A stretch of 64,000 nt of DNA, taken from the NCBI GenBank assembly GCA_900473795.1, contig UCMT01000005.1:434001-498000 (forward strand). The letters run 5' to 3'. How positions within the stretch are numbered: position 1 is the stretch's first letter; each line of letters opens with the position of its first letter. The notes beneath the pieces were generated by a model. The model was not told the origin of the DNA and searched no databases. It saw only the letters and a program-made list of their open reading frames with translations. Positions 7,905 through 16,194 of this stretch are shown piece by piece. The DNA is from Hyphomicrobiales bacterium (GTDB lineage: Bacteria; Pseudomonadota; Alphaproteobacteria; Rhizobiales; Rhizobiaceae). The position numbers were made by a program, and so were the translations under genes.

Positions 7905-9500
7905 TTACTCTGCGATATCAACGCCGTTGAAGCGGTGAATACCGAGCGGATCCATGACGAAGCCGGAGACCTTCTTGCTCAGCGGAACGAAGACGAGCGA
8001 GTGGTCGAGCGTGTTCCAGGGGGCTTCCTTCTTGAAGATCACCTGGGCTTCTTCATAGTATTTCGTGCGCTCTGCGACGTCGGCGGTTGCCTTCGCCTTG
8101 GTCATCAGGTCGTCGAACTCCTTGTTGCACCACTGAGCGCGGTTGTTGCCGCCGACGGCGTCGCAACCGAGCAAGGTGTCAAGGAAGTTGTCCGGGTCGC
8201 CATTGTCGCCGGTCCAGCCGAGGATGGCCGCGCCATCGCGGTCCTTGGCGGAGGAGAGCTTCAGGTACTCGGCCCACTCATAGGAGACGATCTCGGCAGT
8301 CACACCGATGGCGGCCAGATCGGCCTGCATCAGTTCCGCTGCCCGGCGTGCGTTCAACATGTACGGACGGGCGACCGGCATGGCCCAGATCTTCATCTTG
8401 AGATCCTTGACGCCGGCTTCCTCGAGCATCTTCTTGGCCGCTTCCGGATCATACTTGTCGTCCTCGACGGCGTCGTTGTAGGACCACATCGTCGGCGGGA
8501 TCGGGTTCTTGGCGACCTTTGCGGCCCCCTGGAACACGGCATCGACGATGGCCTGCTTGTTGACGGCCATGTTGAGCGCCTTGCGCACTTCAGGCTTGTC
8601 GAACGGCGGAACGAGCGTGTTGTAGGCGAGGTAGGAAACGTTCAGGCCTTCCTGCTCCAGAACCGTCAGGTTTTCGTCCTTCTTCAACTCGGCAACGTCG
8701 GCCGCATTCGGATAAGGCATCACGTGGCACTCGCCAGCCTTCAGCTTCTGCGCGCGGATCGCGGCATCCGTCGTGATGGCGAAGACGAGGTCGTCGATCT
8801 TTTCCTTGCCGGCCCAGTAATCCGGGTTGGCCTTGTAGCGGATCGCAGCGTCCGTCTGGTAGGCGACGAAGGTGAACGGACCCGTGCCAAGCGGCTGCTG
8901 GTTCATCAGTTCCATCTTGCCGTCGGCGGCGAGTTTGTCGGCATATTCCTTCGACAGGATCGAGGCGAAATCCATGCCGAGGTTTGCGAGGAACGGCGCT
9001 TCGGCGCGCTTCAGCTTGAACTTGACCGTCAGGTCATCGACCTTGGTGATTGAATCGATCAGGTCCGGGAAACCCATGCCCGAGAAATATTCCCAGGAAG
9101 CGCCGGCAACATACTTGTTCCAGGGGTTGTCAGCCTTGTACTGGCGCTCGAACGAGAAGATGACGTCGTCGGCATTGAGTTCGCGCGTCGGCGTGAAGAA
9201 TTCGGTGGTCTGGAACTTGACGCCAGGGCGCAGCTTGAAAGTGTATTCGGTGCCGTCGGAGGAGACTTCATAGCTTTCAGCCAGGCCGGGTTCGAGCTCC
9301 GTCGAGCCATGCTTGAACTCCACCAGACGGTTATAGACCGTGCGCGATGACGCATCGAAAGTCTGACCGCCCGTATAGAGGCCCGGATCGAAGCCTTCCG
9401 GCGATGCTTCGGAGCAATAGACCAATGTCTTCGACCATGCAGAACCGGCCATCAAAGTGACGATTGCGGTTGCTGCAAGGAGAGTAGAGAGCTTTTTCAT
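7905..9500 (-). CDS. dppA: Periplasmic dipeptide-binding protein DppA
   Basis: 531-residue SBP_bac_5 solute-binding protein, close to the 535 residues of E. coli DppA. A signal peptide covers about residues 1-24 (MKKLSTLLAATAIVTLMAGS, cut after SAWS-K). Family features include YCSEASPEGFDPGLYTGG at the mature N-terminus, LRPGVKFQTTEFFTPTR, and GWTGDNGDPDNF, with a cysteine pair around LLGCDAVGGNNRAQWCN. The ATG at 9500 is the only start that gives a signal peptide; GGGAAA lies upstream. In rhizobia Dpp systems import dipeptides and also delta-aminolevulinic acid; this gene lies close to rirA, but no iron motif was seen in front of dppA. Confidence 0.94.
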   Translation of the reverse strand: MKKLSTLLAATAIVTLMAGSAWSKTLVYCSEASPEGFDPGLYTGGQTFDASSRTVYNRLVEFKHGSTELEPGLAESYEVSSDGTEYTFKLRPGVKFQTTEFFTPTRELNADDVIFSFERQYKADNPWNKYVAGASWEYFSGMGFPDLIDSITKVDDLTVKFKLKRAEAPFLANLGMDFASILSKEYADKLAADGKMELMNQQPLGTGPFTFVAYQTDAAIRYKANPDYWAGKEKIDDLVFAITTDAAIRAQKLKAGECHVMPYPNAADVAELKKDENLTVLEQEGLNVSYLAYNTLVPPFDKPEVRKALNMAVNKQAIVDAVFQGAAKVAKNPIPPTMWSYNDAVEDDKYDPEAAKKMLEEAGVKDLKMKIWAMPVARPYMLNARRAAELMQADLAAIGVTAEIVSYEWAEYLKLSSAKDRDGAAILGWTGDNGDPDNFLDTLLGCDAVGGNNRAQWCNKEFDDLMTKAKATADVAERTKYYEEAQVIFKKEAPWNTLDHSLVFVPLSKKVSGFVMDPLGIHRFNGVDIAE

Positions 9501-9985
9501 GAGCTTGTTTCCCAGTTTTGTTCTTGTTCTCATATTTTTCTGACGCAGAACGCCATTGCTTCCGGTCAAGGCCGGATGGAACGACATTTGATCGCGCAAT
9601 GCAATAAGCGCCCAAAAAAAATTGTCCAATTGGAAAATTCTTCCGGCCGAGACAAATGGGGCGGCTATACACGACTTTCTTTTCGTCGAGAGACCCGCTG
9701 ATCGAATCGATTTTGCTTTGCCGCCGCTGTCAATCCCAAATTGCACGGATAGCGATCAGGCCGCCGTCATGGCATAGGGCTTCTGCGGGGCTGGGAGGAC
9801 TGCCACGCCGAAGTCTGCCAGGCGGGGATAGACCAAGCGACCGTATGCAGTTCTCCCTCTTCCCGCCAATCTACCGTCACAACGCTTCAAAACCGTCGAC
9901 AACTGGCTTTTTCGCTGAACTGCCAGTTGCCTAAAGTGATCCGCGCGCTACACTCATATCGCGTGACACTGGGGACGGCGGCGTC
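9501..9985. other. Divergent intergenic region between dppA and a luxR-type gene
   Basis: 485 bases without a convincing gene. A small plus-strand frame at 9656-9934 has no family features or ribosome site. On the dppA side there is a palindrome TCCAATTGGA (9625-9634) beside an A/T-rich run, a possible promoter element about 125 bases upstream of dppA. On the luxR side there is a 30-base dyad at 9900-9929. Confidence 0.6.
9900..9929. promoter_or_regulatory. Dyad CAACTGGC-N14-GCCAGTTG upstream of the luxR-type gene
   Basis: Perfect 8-bp arms (9900-9907 and 9922-9929) separated by 14 bases, centred about 71 bases before the GTG start at 9986. The total length exceeds a classical 18-20 bp lux box, and no U-run flanks it on either strand, so an operator is more likely than a terminator. 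The binding protein is unknown; autoregulation by the adjacent LuxR-type protein is an inference. Confidence 0.45.
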
Positions 9986-10696
9986 GTGGCAACTCTTTTG
10001 AACAACCACCGGCGATACCATTTCGACAACGATTTGGAGAAAGCTCTCAATCGGGTCGATTTCTTTCGAATTTTCCATACGATGTCGCTGCGTTTCGGTT
10101 TCGACCATTTCGGCATCCTGCAACTCGGAAACGAAGGTGGCGCCTGCATGCTGTCGAATCGGCTTGCACTGCATGACCTGCCGGCAGGCCTTGCAGAAGA
10201 GTATGACAAACGTCATCGCTTCGGCGACTCCGTCGCCTATAAGAGCCTCCATACGTCAGCCATTCCTTCCATATGGAAAGCGGGCGACCCCCATCACGGC
10301 CAAGGCGGCAATCTTGTGGAGCAGCTCGGTTTCGAAATGCTGATCTGCGTGCCGGTAACGGGCCTGAACGGCGCGCGTTACGCGGTGCTGTTTCTTGGCG
10401 ATTGCGAAGACATAGACCAGCAGGCGCATTTCGAGCTCTGCTACGATGCGGTCTGTGCGTTCGACTATTTCTACCGGCTGGTCCTCTCCAACAAGGCGGG
10501 CTTGGGCCTGACGCCAAGGGAAACCGAAATATTGCGCTGGATATCGCATGGCAAAACCGCGAGCGAGATCGCCCTGATCGTCTCCGTCTCCGAACACACG
10601 GTCAACTCACACACGGCGACGATCCTGAAGAAACTCGACGTGGTCAATCGAACCCAGATGGTAGCCAAGGCGATACGGGAGCAGATCATACAGTGA
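9986..10696 (+). CDS. LuxR-family regulator with autoinducer-binding-like domain (solo)
   Basis: 236-residue transcription factor. Residues about 20-165 resemble the autoinducer-binding domain and 172-234 form a LuxR HTH (LTPRETEILRWISHGKTASEIA, then SEHTVNSHTATILKKLDV in the recognition helix region). In the ligand region an aspartate (FGDS) and a tryptophan (PSIW) fit two TraR-like contact sites, but the proline after the aspartate is a serine and the first conserved tryptophan is not evident, so AHL binding is uncertain. No luxI is present in the window. The start is a GTG. A single-domain response regulator follows 82 bases later on the same strand. Confidence 0.85.
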   Translation: MATLLNNHRRYHFDNDLEKALNRVDFFRIFHTMSLRFGFDHFGILQLGNEGGACMLSNRLALHDLPAGLAEEYDKRHRFGDSVAYKSLHTSAIPSIWKAGDPHHGQGGNLVEQLGFEMLICVPVTGLNGARYAVLFLGDCEDIDQQAHFELCYDAVCAFDYFYRLVLSNKAGLGLTPRETEILRWISHGKTASEIALIVSVSEHTVNSHTATILKKLDVVNRTQMVAKAIREQIIQ

Positions 10697-10778
10697 TATC
10701 CACATCGCAAATCGAAAAGGGGCTCACCGCGCCGGTCTTCTTCATCAGCCATTCCATTAAACAGAACAGCAGATCATC

Positions 10779-11168
10779 ATGACAGAACCAATTCACATCC
10801 TGCTTGTCGATGATGATCCGGCCGAAAATCTGATCATGCGCGGCCTGATGAAAAGGGTTTCGAGCGCAGAAATCCGTCTGCATTATTGCGAAACGATCGA
10901 AGCTGCCCTTGACTTCATCAGATCGGGGAAGCTCGTGTCGATGGTGTTGATGGACAACCGGCTGCAGCCGCAGGCAGATTTTCGCGAAACCGTGCCGGCG
11001 ATGCGCCAACAGGGCTTTATCGGGCCGATCGGGGTGATCTCCTCGTCCCTCGCCGACCCCTACTTCCAGAAGTTCGAGGAATACGGCGCCGATTTCCGTA
11101 TCGATAAGGCGGAACTCGATCCCACTGCGATCGAATTCATCCTCAGGGAATATCTGACAAGGAAATAG
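10779..11168 (+). CDS. Single-domain response regulator
   Basis: 129-residue receiver domain with DDD at residues 11-13, phospho-acceptor D59 (in VLMDNRL), a serine at the threonine position (ISSSLAD) and K111 (RIDK). No output domain. There is no histidine kinase beside it. It lies 82 bases after the LuxR-type gene and ends at a strong bidirectional terminator shared with rirA, so the two genes may be one transcript. The loop after D59 lacks the usual proline-glycine pair, which suggests a divergent subfamily. Confidence 0.85.
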   Translation: MTEPIHILLVDDDPAENLIMRGLMKRVSSAEIRLHYCETIEAALDFIRSGKLVSMVLMDNRLQPQADFRETVPAMRQQGFIGPIGVISSSLADPYFQKFEEYGADFRIDKAELDPTAIEFILREYLTRK

Positions 11169-11181
11169 AACCTACAAAAAA

Positions 11182-11200
11182 AGCCCGGGCAAACCGGGCT
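11182..11200. terminator. Bidirectional intrinsic terminator between response regulator gene and rirA
   Basis: Stem AGCCCGG/CCGGGCT with loop GCAAA, an A-run on the left (giving a U-run for minus-strand transcripts) and CCTTTTCT on the right. It serves both convergent genes. Confidence 0.88.
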
Positions 11201-11230
11201 CCTTTTCTCACCTAAATTAACGGATGAGCC

Positions 11231-11692
11231 TCACGCTGCTGTCTTCGGGTGGGTCACGTGGTCGAGACCGAGCAGGAAGTTGATCTGCGGCCGGGCCTTT
11301 ACCAGATCGTCGATGGAATACTGCTGCAGGACTTCGAAGAAAGCGTTCAGCGCCTTGCGCAGCGCCGCGTTCAGACCGCAGCTATCAACGAGCGGGCAAT
11401 CGATCTCCCCCGCCTCGAAACATTCCGCCATGGCAAAGCTGTCCTCGGTCACTTTGACGACGTCAAAGAGGCTGATCTCCGCCGCGGGCCTCGGCAGGCG
11501 CACACCACCGTTGCGGCCGCGGACCGTCTCAACAAGGCCAGCCTTGTTGAGCGGCTGCAGAATCTTGAACAGAAAGAGTTCGGATACGCCATATGCTTTG
11601 GCGATTTCCGGAATGCGGCTCAAATGCCCGTCATTGGCAGCGCAATACATCAGCATGCGGATTGCATAGTTCGTTTGCTTCGTCAGGCGCAT
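11231..11692 (-). CDS. rirA: Iron-responsive Rrf2-family regulator RirA
   Basis: 153-residue Rrf2 protein. The N-terminal winged helix (MRLTKQTNYAIRMLMYCAAN, ISPEIAKAYGVSELFLFKILQPL-like region) is followed by the cluster-binding loop with cysteines at 91, 99 and 105, exactly the spacing known for Rhizobium RirA, which holds an Fe-S cluster and represses iron-uptake genes at high iron through IRO boxes (TGA-N9-TCA). GGAG precedes the ATG. The upstream region contains an IRO-like site (11800-11814) and an ICE-like site for Irr (11832-11848), suggesting autoregulation and Irr control. It stands alone beside the luxR-type/dpp region. Confidence 0.95.
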   Translation of the reverse strand: MRLTKQTNYAIRMLMYCAANDGHLSRIPEIAKAYGVSELFLFKILQPLNKAGLVETVRGRNGGVRLPRPAAEISLFDVVKVTEDSFAMAECFEAGEIDCPLVDSCGLNAALRKALNAFFEVLQQYSIDDLVKARPQINFLLGLDHVTHPKTAA

Positions 11693-11799
11693 TATTTACT
11701 CCAGCTCTAAATTTCTGCACCCCTCGGTCCAGGTGAACCGCTGAGCCTCCCGGCCTGTCGAAATCACAACGCGGAGCAGCGACTCTGCCGGTGATTTCA

Positions 11800-11814
11800 T
11801 GACTGTTATCCTCA
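11800..11814. promoter_or_regulatory. IRO-box-like site upstream of rirA
   Basis: TGACTGTTATCCTCA fits TGA-N9-TCA, the half-site pattern of RirA operators. It lies about 108-122 bases upstream of the rirA ATG and 18 bases from the ICE-like dyad. The pattern is short, and one chance match in about 230 bases is not negligible. Confidence 0.5.
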
Positions 11815-11831
11815 TATAGAACGGATGACAG

Positions 11832-11848
11832 TTTGGAACAATTCCAAA
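11832..11848. promoter_or_regulatory. ICE-like (Irr) dyad upstream of rirA
   Basis: TTTGGAA-CAA-TTCCAAA is a perfect 7-3-7 inverted repeat. It has the architecture of the Irr target (TTTAGAA-N3-TTCTAAA) with one symmetric substitution per arm. It is about 140-156 bases upstream of the rirA ATG and downstream of the M48 gene, so rirA is the only plausible target. Confidence 0.55.
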
Positions 11849-11920
11849 AAGCAGAAAATCACCTTGCTGTGATCATCGCCAGTTACGTCTGACCTGTCCA
11901 CCTTCCGATCCAGAAGATGC

Positions 11921-12988
11921 CTAATTCGTTGTCTCCCGACCCAACGACGCGTTAAAGTCGAGGATCGCCTTCTTGCGCTCCGGGGTGCCCGGATGTGTCG
12001 AGAGGATATTCGTGCCCGACGTATCTCCGAGCTTTTTCTCAAGGATATCGAAGAAACGAGCAACGGCGGCGGGGTCGTATCCGGCCTTTTCCATCAGTTC
12101 GACCGAATGGCGGTCGGCCGCGGTTTCTGCCGCTCGCGAATAGGACAGCGCGACCAAACCACCGCCCTGGACAAGCAGGTCCTCGACGCTGTCTCCCACG
12201 TCGCCGGCGATCAACATGATCAGACCGGCCATGCCGGCGGCGCGGTAGATCTGCCGCAGGCTGTGTTCCAGTTCGACATGACCGATCTCGTGCGCCAATA
12301 CACCGACGAGCATTTCAGTGTCACTACCGGCAAGTTCGACGAGTTCGTCGGTGATGATCAGCGTTCCGTCCGGCAGTGCGAAGGCGTTCGGACCGATCGC
12401 TCCACCTTCCCGGAAGTTCAACGTGTAGGCAGAAGCGCCCCGGGCGGATTGCGCCGCGATGCGGGCGAAGCCTTCGGAAATCGCGCGCTTCTTCGCCTCG
12501 TCCAGCTTTGTTTCGTCGAGCACGGTTCGATCCAGCGTTTCCAGCGTGCTGACCGACATCAGCCGCGGCACGACCGGTGGCGTGACGGCAACGGCAATCT
12601 CGACCAGAACCGGCAGAGCGTAACGGTAGACCAGGCCGGACAGAACGAAAACGGCGGCAACGAAGAGCAGCAAGCGTGGGTGAAACCGCTCGAGCCCATG
12701 GACCAGACCTGCACGCCTGTGCCCCCGCGCAAACAGCAGACGGTCGATCGCATCATTGTCGGTGGTTTCGAACAGGGAACCATCGGGAAATTCGACGCGG
12801 CGGGGGATCGACCCCACCCGCGCCGAAATATCCAGAGCTGGAAAGGCAGCGGAAGCGAGCGCTGCTTCTTCGCCCTCTTCCGCAACGGCAGCGATCTGCT
12901 CGTCCTTTACCAGTAGCCGAGCCGGTACCGACCGGCTGGAACTGCGCGGATGCCAATCCCCGCGGCAAAGCGGCTCATCAGAAGCCAA
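11921..12988 (-). CDS. M48 family zinc metallopeptidase, membrane-anchored
   Basis: About 355 residues. One membrane span (about residues 110-130: LLLFVAAVFVLSGLVYRYALPV) separates a cytosolic N-terminal third from the peptidase. The zinc site is HEIGHVELEH with the third ligand in AAETAADRHSVELM; STHPGTPERKK is the C-terminal family block. No ATG gives a sensible start: the frame runs back into the DUF898 gene. I chose TTG at 12988 (GAGGG upstream), which overlaps that gene by 11 bases and yields (M)ASDEPLCRGDWHP. The pairing of a DUF898 membrane protein with an M48 protease is recurrent in proteobacteria. Substrate unknown; the family includes HtpX/BepA/LoiP-like quality control proteases. 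Confidence 0.85.
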   Translation of the reverse strand: MASDEPLCRGDWHPRSSSRSVPARLLVKDEQIAAVAEEGEEAALASAAFPALDISARVGSIPRRVEFPDGSLFETTDNDAIDRLLFARGHRRAGLVHGLERFHPRLLLFVAAVFVLSGLVYRYALPVLVEIAVAVTPPVVPRLMSVSTLETLDRTVLDETKLDEAKKRAISEGFARIAAQSARGASAYTLNFREGGAIGPNAFALPDGTLIITDELVELAGSDTEMLVGVLAHEIGHVELEHSLRQIYRAAGMAGLIMLIAGDVGDSVEDLLVQGGGLVALSYSRAAETAADRHSVELMEKAGYDPAAVARFFDILEKKLGDTSGTNILSTHPGTPERKKAILDFNASLGRETTN

Positions 12989-14069
12989 AATCGAAGCCCT
13001 CGAACTCCATGAACTCGGCGCCGACGGCGGTACCTTCCTGTTCGACAGCGGCCAGGATTTCGCCGACGTCGCCATCGAACCGGATAGCGGTATGTTCATT
13101 GACATAGCGCGCCAGGCGTACCGCCGCCCAGGGCCGCATCAGGCCGAGAGTGAGAACGGTGACGATTACGTTCGACACTGCGATCCAGACGTAGCGGAAC
13201 CGCGACAGATCGCTTTTGAGCAAATGCCTCCCATCAAAGACAGTCGAGGACCAGGCGATGTTGCGCACGCCGGCGCGATAGAACAGGGTTGCAATGCCGA
13301 AGGAGAGAAGCACGGCCAGATAGCTGACGACACCCAAAACAACGAGCGACGCGTTCATCTCCGGCGAGACGACACCCGGATTATCGATCAGCGCAGCGAT
13401 GACGGAAACATTGGCAAAAACCGCGACGCCGACGATCAGTATTCCGAGAACGATGATCAGCGCCGAGAAGAGCCAGGTCTGGTAGATCGGCGCCAATCGC
13501 GGATCGGTGGCGAATGCGCGGCTGCCATAACGCAGATTGTTGCCCATGTAGCGATACATCCAGCGGCTGGCGAGCGGCGCCAGAATGCCGAGCGACAGGA
13601 AGGCCATGACCGGCCCGGCCATGAAGGCAACGAAGGCGCCGCCCATCTTGCCGGTGAAATCGAAACGGACGTTGCGATAGCTGGTCACCCGGGCGCTGAA
13701 GCGCAGGCCGCGCATGATCAGCCAGGGAAAGAAGAAGAGAACGACAACGGCCAGCGCGATGCCGGCGATCGGGAACGTTGTCAGCAGAATGTTGTAGACG
13801 ACCAGATAAGCGAAGACGATCAGCCGGCCAATGAATATCTGTTTGCCCTTGGCATGATATTCGAAGGCGCGGCCGAGCAGCACCGTATTGCCGTAGAAAT
13901 AGCGGTTGCGCCGTACTTTGGCCCAGGCCGAATAGATGCCGAGCGTGACGATCGTCAGCAGGATATTGACGATCCAGATGCCGAAATATTCCGAGGCGGT
14001 TCCGGTAAAAGACAGCCGTTGAAAATTCTGTGATTCCCTCGGCAAAGGTGCCGTTTCGATCGCGCTCAT
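12978..14069 (-). CDS. DUF898 (YjgN family) membrane protein
   Basis: 363-residue polytopic protein made of repeated units typical of DUF898: the motif F.GTASEYFGIWIVNILL, TLGIYSAWAKVRRNRYFYGNT and later TLGLMRPWAAVRLARY mark an internal duplication. About eight to ten hydrophobic spans. The C-terminus is acidic and ends in repeated phenylalanine/glycine residues. The function of the family is unknown. It is translationally linked to the M48 protease: the protease frame begins before this gene's stop. The ATG at 14069 has GAGGGGCG upstream. Confidence 0.82.
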   Translation of the reverse strand: MSAIETAPLPRESQNFQRLSFTGTASEYFGIWIVNILLTIVTLGIYSAWAKVRRNRYFYGNTVLLGRAFEYHAKGKQIFIGRLIVFAYLVVYNILLTTFPIAGIALAVVVLFFFPWLIMRGLRFSARVTSYRNVRFDFTGKMGGAFVAFMAGPVMAFLSLGILAPLASRWMYRYMGNNLRYGSRAFATDPRLAPIYQTWLFSALIIVLGILIVGVAVFANVSVIAALIDNPGVVSPEMNASLVVLGVVSYLAVLLSFGIATLFYRAGVRNIAWSSTVFDGRHLLKSDLSRFRYVWIAVSNVIVTVLTLGLMRPWAAVRLARYVNEHTAIRFDGDVGEILAAVEQEGTAVGAEFMEFEGFDFGF

Positions 14070-14200
14070 GGTCGCCCCTCTTCATAATCATTGCGTGCAG
14101 ATCAAGGAACGGCCGACTATCCCCCGATATTCGACCATCGGCGCAACTCTTAAACGGCTACCACCACAGGTCAACCATCTGGTGCAATCACAACAAAAAA

Positions 14201-14221
14201 GGGCCTCCGACGAGGAGGCCC
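14201..14221 (-). terminator. Intrinsic terminator of mmsA
   Basis: Perfect stem GGGCCTCC/GGAGGCCC with loop GACGA; the six A residues at 14195-14200 give a U-run on the minus strand. Confidence 0.9.
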
Positions 14222-14246
14222 AATTTATGGAGGATGGGGATGAAGC

Positions 14247-15743
14247 TTACTTCATCGTCGGCATGACGAACTCGGCACCGTCCTTGATGCCCGACGGCCA
14301 GCGGCTCGTGACCGTCTTGGTGCGGGTCCAGAACTTGATCGAGTCCGTGCCGTGCTGGTTGAGGTCGCCGAAGGAGGAGGACTTCCAGCCACCGAACGAG
14401 TGATAGGCGAGCGGAACGGGGATCGGAACGTTGACGCCGACCATGCCGATATTGATACGGCTTGCGAAATCGCGGGCCGCATCGCCGTCGCGGGTGTAGA
14501 TCGCGACACCATTGCCGTATTCATGCTTCATCGGCAGGTCGAGGGCATCCTCGTAGTTCTTGGCGCGAACGACGGAGAGAACCGGCCCGAAGATTTCGGT
14601 CTTGTAGATGTCCATGTCCGGCGTGACGTTGTCGAACAGGCAGCCGCCGATGAAATGGCCATTTTCATAGCCCTGAAGCTTGAAATCGCGGCCATCGACG
14701 ACGAGCTTGGCGCCTTCTTCGACACCCTTGTTGATGAGACCGAGAATGCGCTCATGGGCTTCCTTGGTGACGACCGGGCCCATGTCGGCCTTCTCGTCGG
14801 TATAGGGGCCGATGCGCAGGCTCTCGACCATCGGGGTCAGCTTTTCGATCAGGCGGTCGGCGGTGTCCTTTCCGACCGGAACCGCAACCGAGATCGCCAT
14901 GCAGCGCTCGCCGGCCGAACCGTAACCGGCGCCCATCAGGGCGTTGGCAGCCTGGTCGAGATCGGCATCCGGCATGATGATCATGTGGTTCTTGGCGCCG
15001 CCGAAGCACTGGGCGCGTTTGCCGTTCATCGCAGCCGTGCCATAGACGTAGCGGGCGATCGGCGTCGAGCCGACGAAGGACACGGCGGAGATGTCCGGAT
15101 GCGTGAGGATCGCGTCGACCGCGCCCTTGTCGCCATTGACGACGTTGAGGATGCCGGCCGGCAGACCCGCTTCGATCATCAGTTCGGCAAGGCGGATCGG
15201 CACGGACGGATCACGTTCGGACGGCTTCAGGATGAAGGCGTTGCCGCAGGCGATCGCCGGCGCGAACATCCACATCGGGATCATGGCGGGGAAGTTGAAG
15301 GGCGTGATGCCGGCGCCGATGCCGACGGCCTGGCGGATCGAATACATGTCGATGTTCGGGCCGGCGCCTTCGGTGAACTCGCTCTTGGCAAGATGGGGGA
15401 TGCCGATGACGAACTCGCAGACTTCCAGGCCGCGGATGACGTCGCCCTTGGCGTCGTCAATGGTCTTGCCATGTTCGCGCGACAGCATCTCGGCCAGTTC
15501 GTTCATATTGTCGTTCAGGAGCTGAACGAACTTCATGAAGACGCGCGCGCGGCGCTGCGGGTTGGTGGCTGCCCACTTCGGCTGAGCGGCCTTGGCGTTG
15601 GCAACGGCTGCCGCCATTTCCGCGTCGCTGGCCAGCGCCACGGTGGCCTGAACTTCGCCGGTTGCCGGATTGAAGACGTTGGCGGTGCGGCCGCTGGTGC
15701 CGGCAACGCGCTTGCCGCCGATGAAATGACCGATCTCGTACAT
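14247..15743 (-). CDS. mmsA: CoA-acylating methylmalonate-semialdehyde dehydrogenase
   Basis: 498-residue aldehyde dehydrogenase that converts methylmalonate or malonate semialdehyde to propionyl- or acetyl-CoA, in valine and myo-inositol catabolism (also called iolA). The catalytic cysteine is C281 in GERCMA. NFPAMIPMWMFAPAIACGNAFILKPSE is the cofactor region (residues about 150-176), and the glutamate normally used as general base in hydrolytic ALDHs is missing, the FGGAKNH segment standing in its place, as in CoA-dependent members. Length matches the family. It is divergent from a small gene cluster that includes a LysR gene, a possible regulator. The ATG at 15743 follows an AGGAGG site. 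Confidence 0.94.
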   Translation of the reverse strand: MYEIGHFIGGKRVAGTSGRTANVFNPATGEVQATVALASDAEMAAAVANAKAAQPKWAATNPQRRARVFMKFVQLLNDNMNELAEMLSREHGKTIDDAKGDVIRGLEVCEFVIGIPHLAKSEFTEGAGPNIDMYSIRQAVGIGAGITPFNFPAMIPMWMFAPAIACGNAFILKPSERDPSVPIRLAELMIEAGLPAGILNVVNGDKGAVDAILTHPDISAVSFVGSTPIARYVYGTAAMNGKRAQCFGGAKNHMIIMPDADLDQAANALMGAGYGSAGERCMAISVAVPVGKDTADRLIEKLTPMVESLRIGPYTDEKADMGPVVTKEAHERILGLINKGVEEGAKLVVDGRDFKLQGYENGHFIGGCLFDNVTPDMDIYKTEIFGPVLSVVRAKNYEDALDLPMKHEYGNGVAIYTRDGDAARDFASRINIGMVGVNVPIPVPLAYHSFGGWKSSSFGDLNQHGTDSIKFWTRTKTVTSRWPSGIKDGAEFVMPTMK

Positions 15744-15866
15744 GGGTGATCCTCCTGATCTTGATTATGGCGGGAGTGTCGCACTACAATATGCACAAAT
15801 CAACGCGCGATATTCAGCAACCGTTGTGCGTAGATTGATGTCGCTATCAGATTAGGGGAGCAACTC

Positions 15867-16184
15867 TTGGACGCGCACGGTGAAAAGATCATTCGGATTG
15901 CGGAGCTGGAGATCGACGCTACCCGGCTTGCGGAATATCGCACACTCTTGGCGGAGGAGATCCAAACATCCATCGCGAGCGAACCGGGCGTGCTCATGCT
16001 GCATGCCGTGGCCGAGCGGGAGCGGCCGGAACAGATCCACATCCTGGAAGTCTATGCCGACCGGCAAGCCTACGAGGCGCATCTCAGAACACCGCATTTC
16101 CTGAAATACAAGGAGGGCGCGGCCGAAATGGTCAAGGCGCTTAGGCTGGTAGATGTCGATCCAGTCATGATGCAGAGCAAGTGA
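15867..16184 (+). CDS. Antibiotic biosynthesis monooxygenase (ABM) domain protein
   Basis: 105-residue dimeric alpha-beta barrel protein of the ABM/YgiN type. It has the pattern IRIAELEIDATRLAEYRTLLAEEI, then EPGVLMLHAVAERERPEQIHILEVYAD and AYEAHLRTPHFLKYKEG, the usual YgiN-like histidine/tyrosine-containing block. Such proteins are often quinol or small-molecule oxygenases, or have no known reaction. The start is TTG with GGGGAG seven bases upstream; no ATG in frame fits. It is divergent from mmsA (123-base spacer) and followed after 10 bases by an orphan gene. Confidence 0.8.
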   Translation: MDAHGEKIIRIAELEIDATRLAEYRTLLAEEIQTSIASEPGVLMLHAVAERERPEQIHILEVYADRQAYEAHLRTPHFLKYKEGAAEMVKALRLVDVDPVMMQSK

Positions 16185-16194
16185 GGTCTTGAGA

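Noticed and set aside
7731-9053. 440-residue plus-strand ORF antisense to dppA/dppB
   Set aside because: It is exactly complementary to well-supported dpp genes, shows no family motif and has the composition of a GC-rich antisense shadow.
9656-9934. Small ORF in the dppA/luxR spacer
   Set aside because: No ribosome site or family features, and it overlaps the putative regulatory dyad.
15793-15829. GCACAA ... TTGTGC inverted pair (25-base gap) in the mmsA spacer
   Set aside because: Six-base arms with a long gap are expected by chance; not enough to call a LysR operator.
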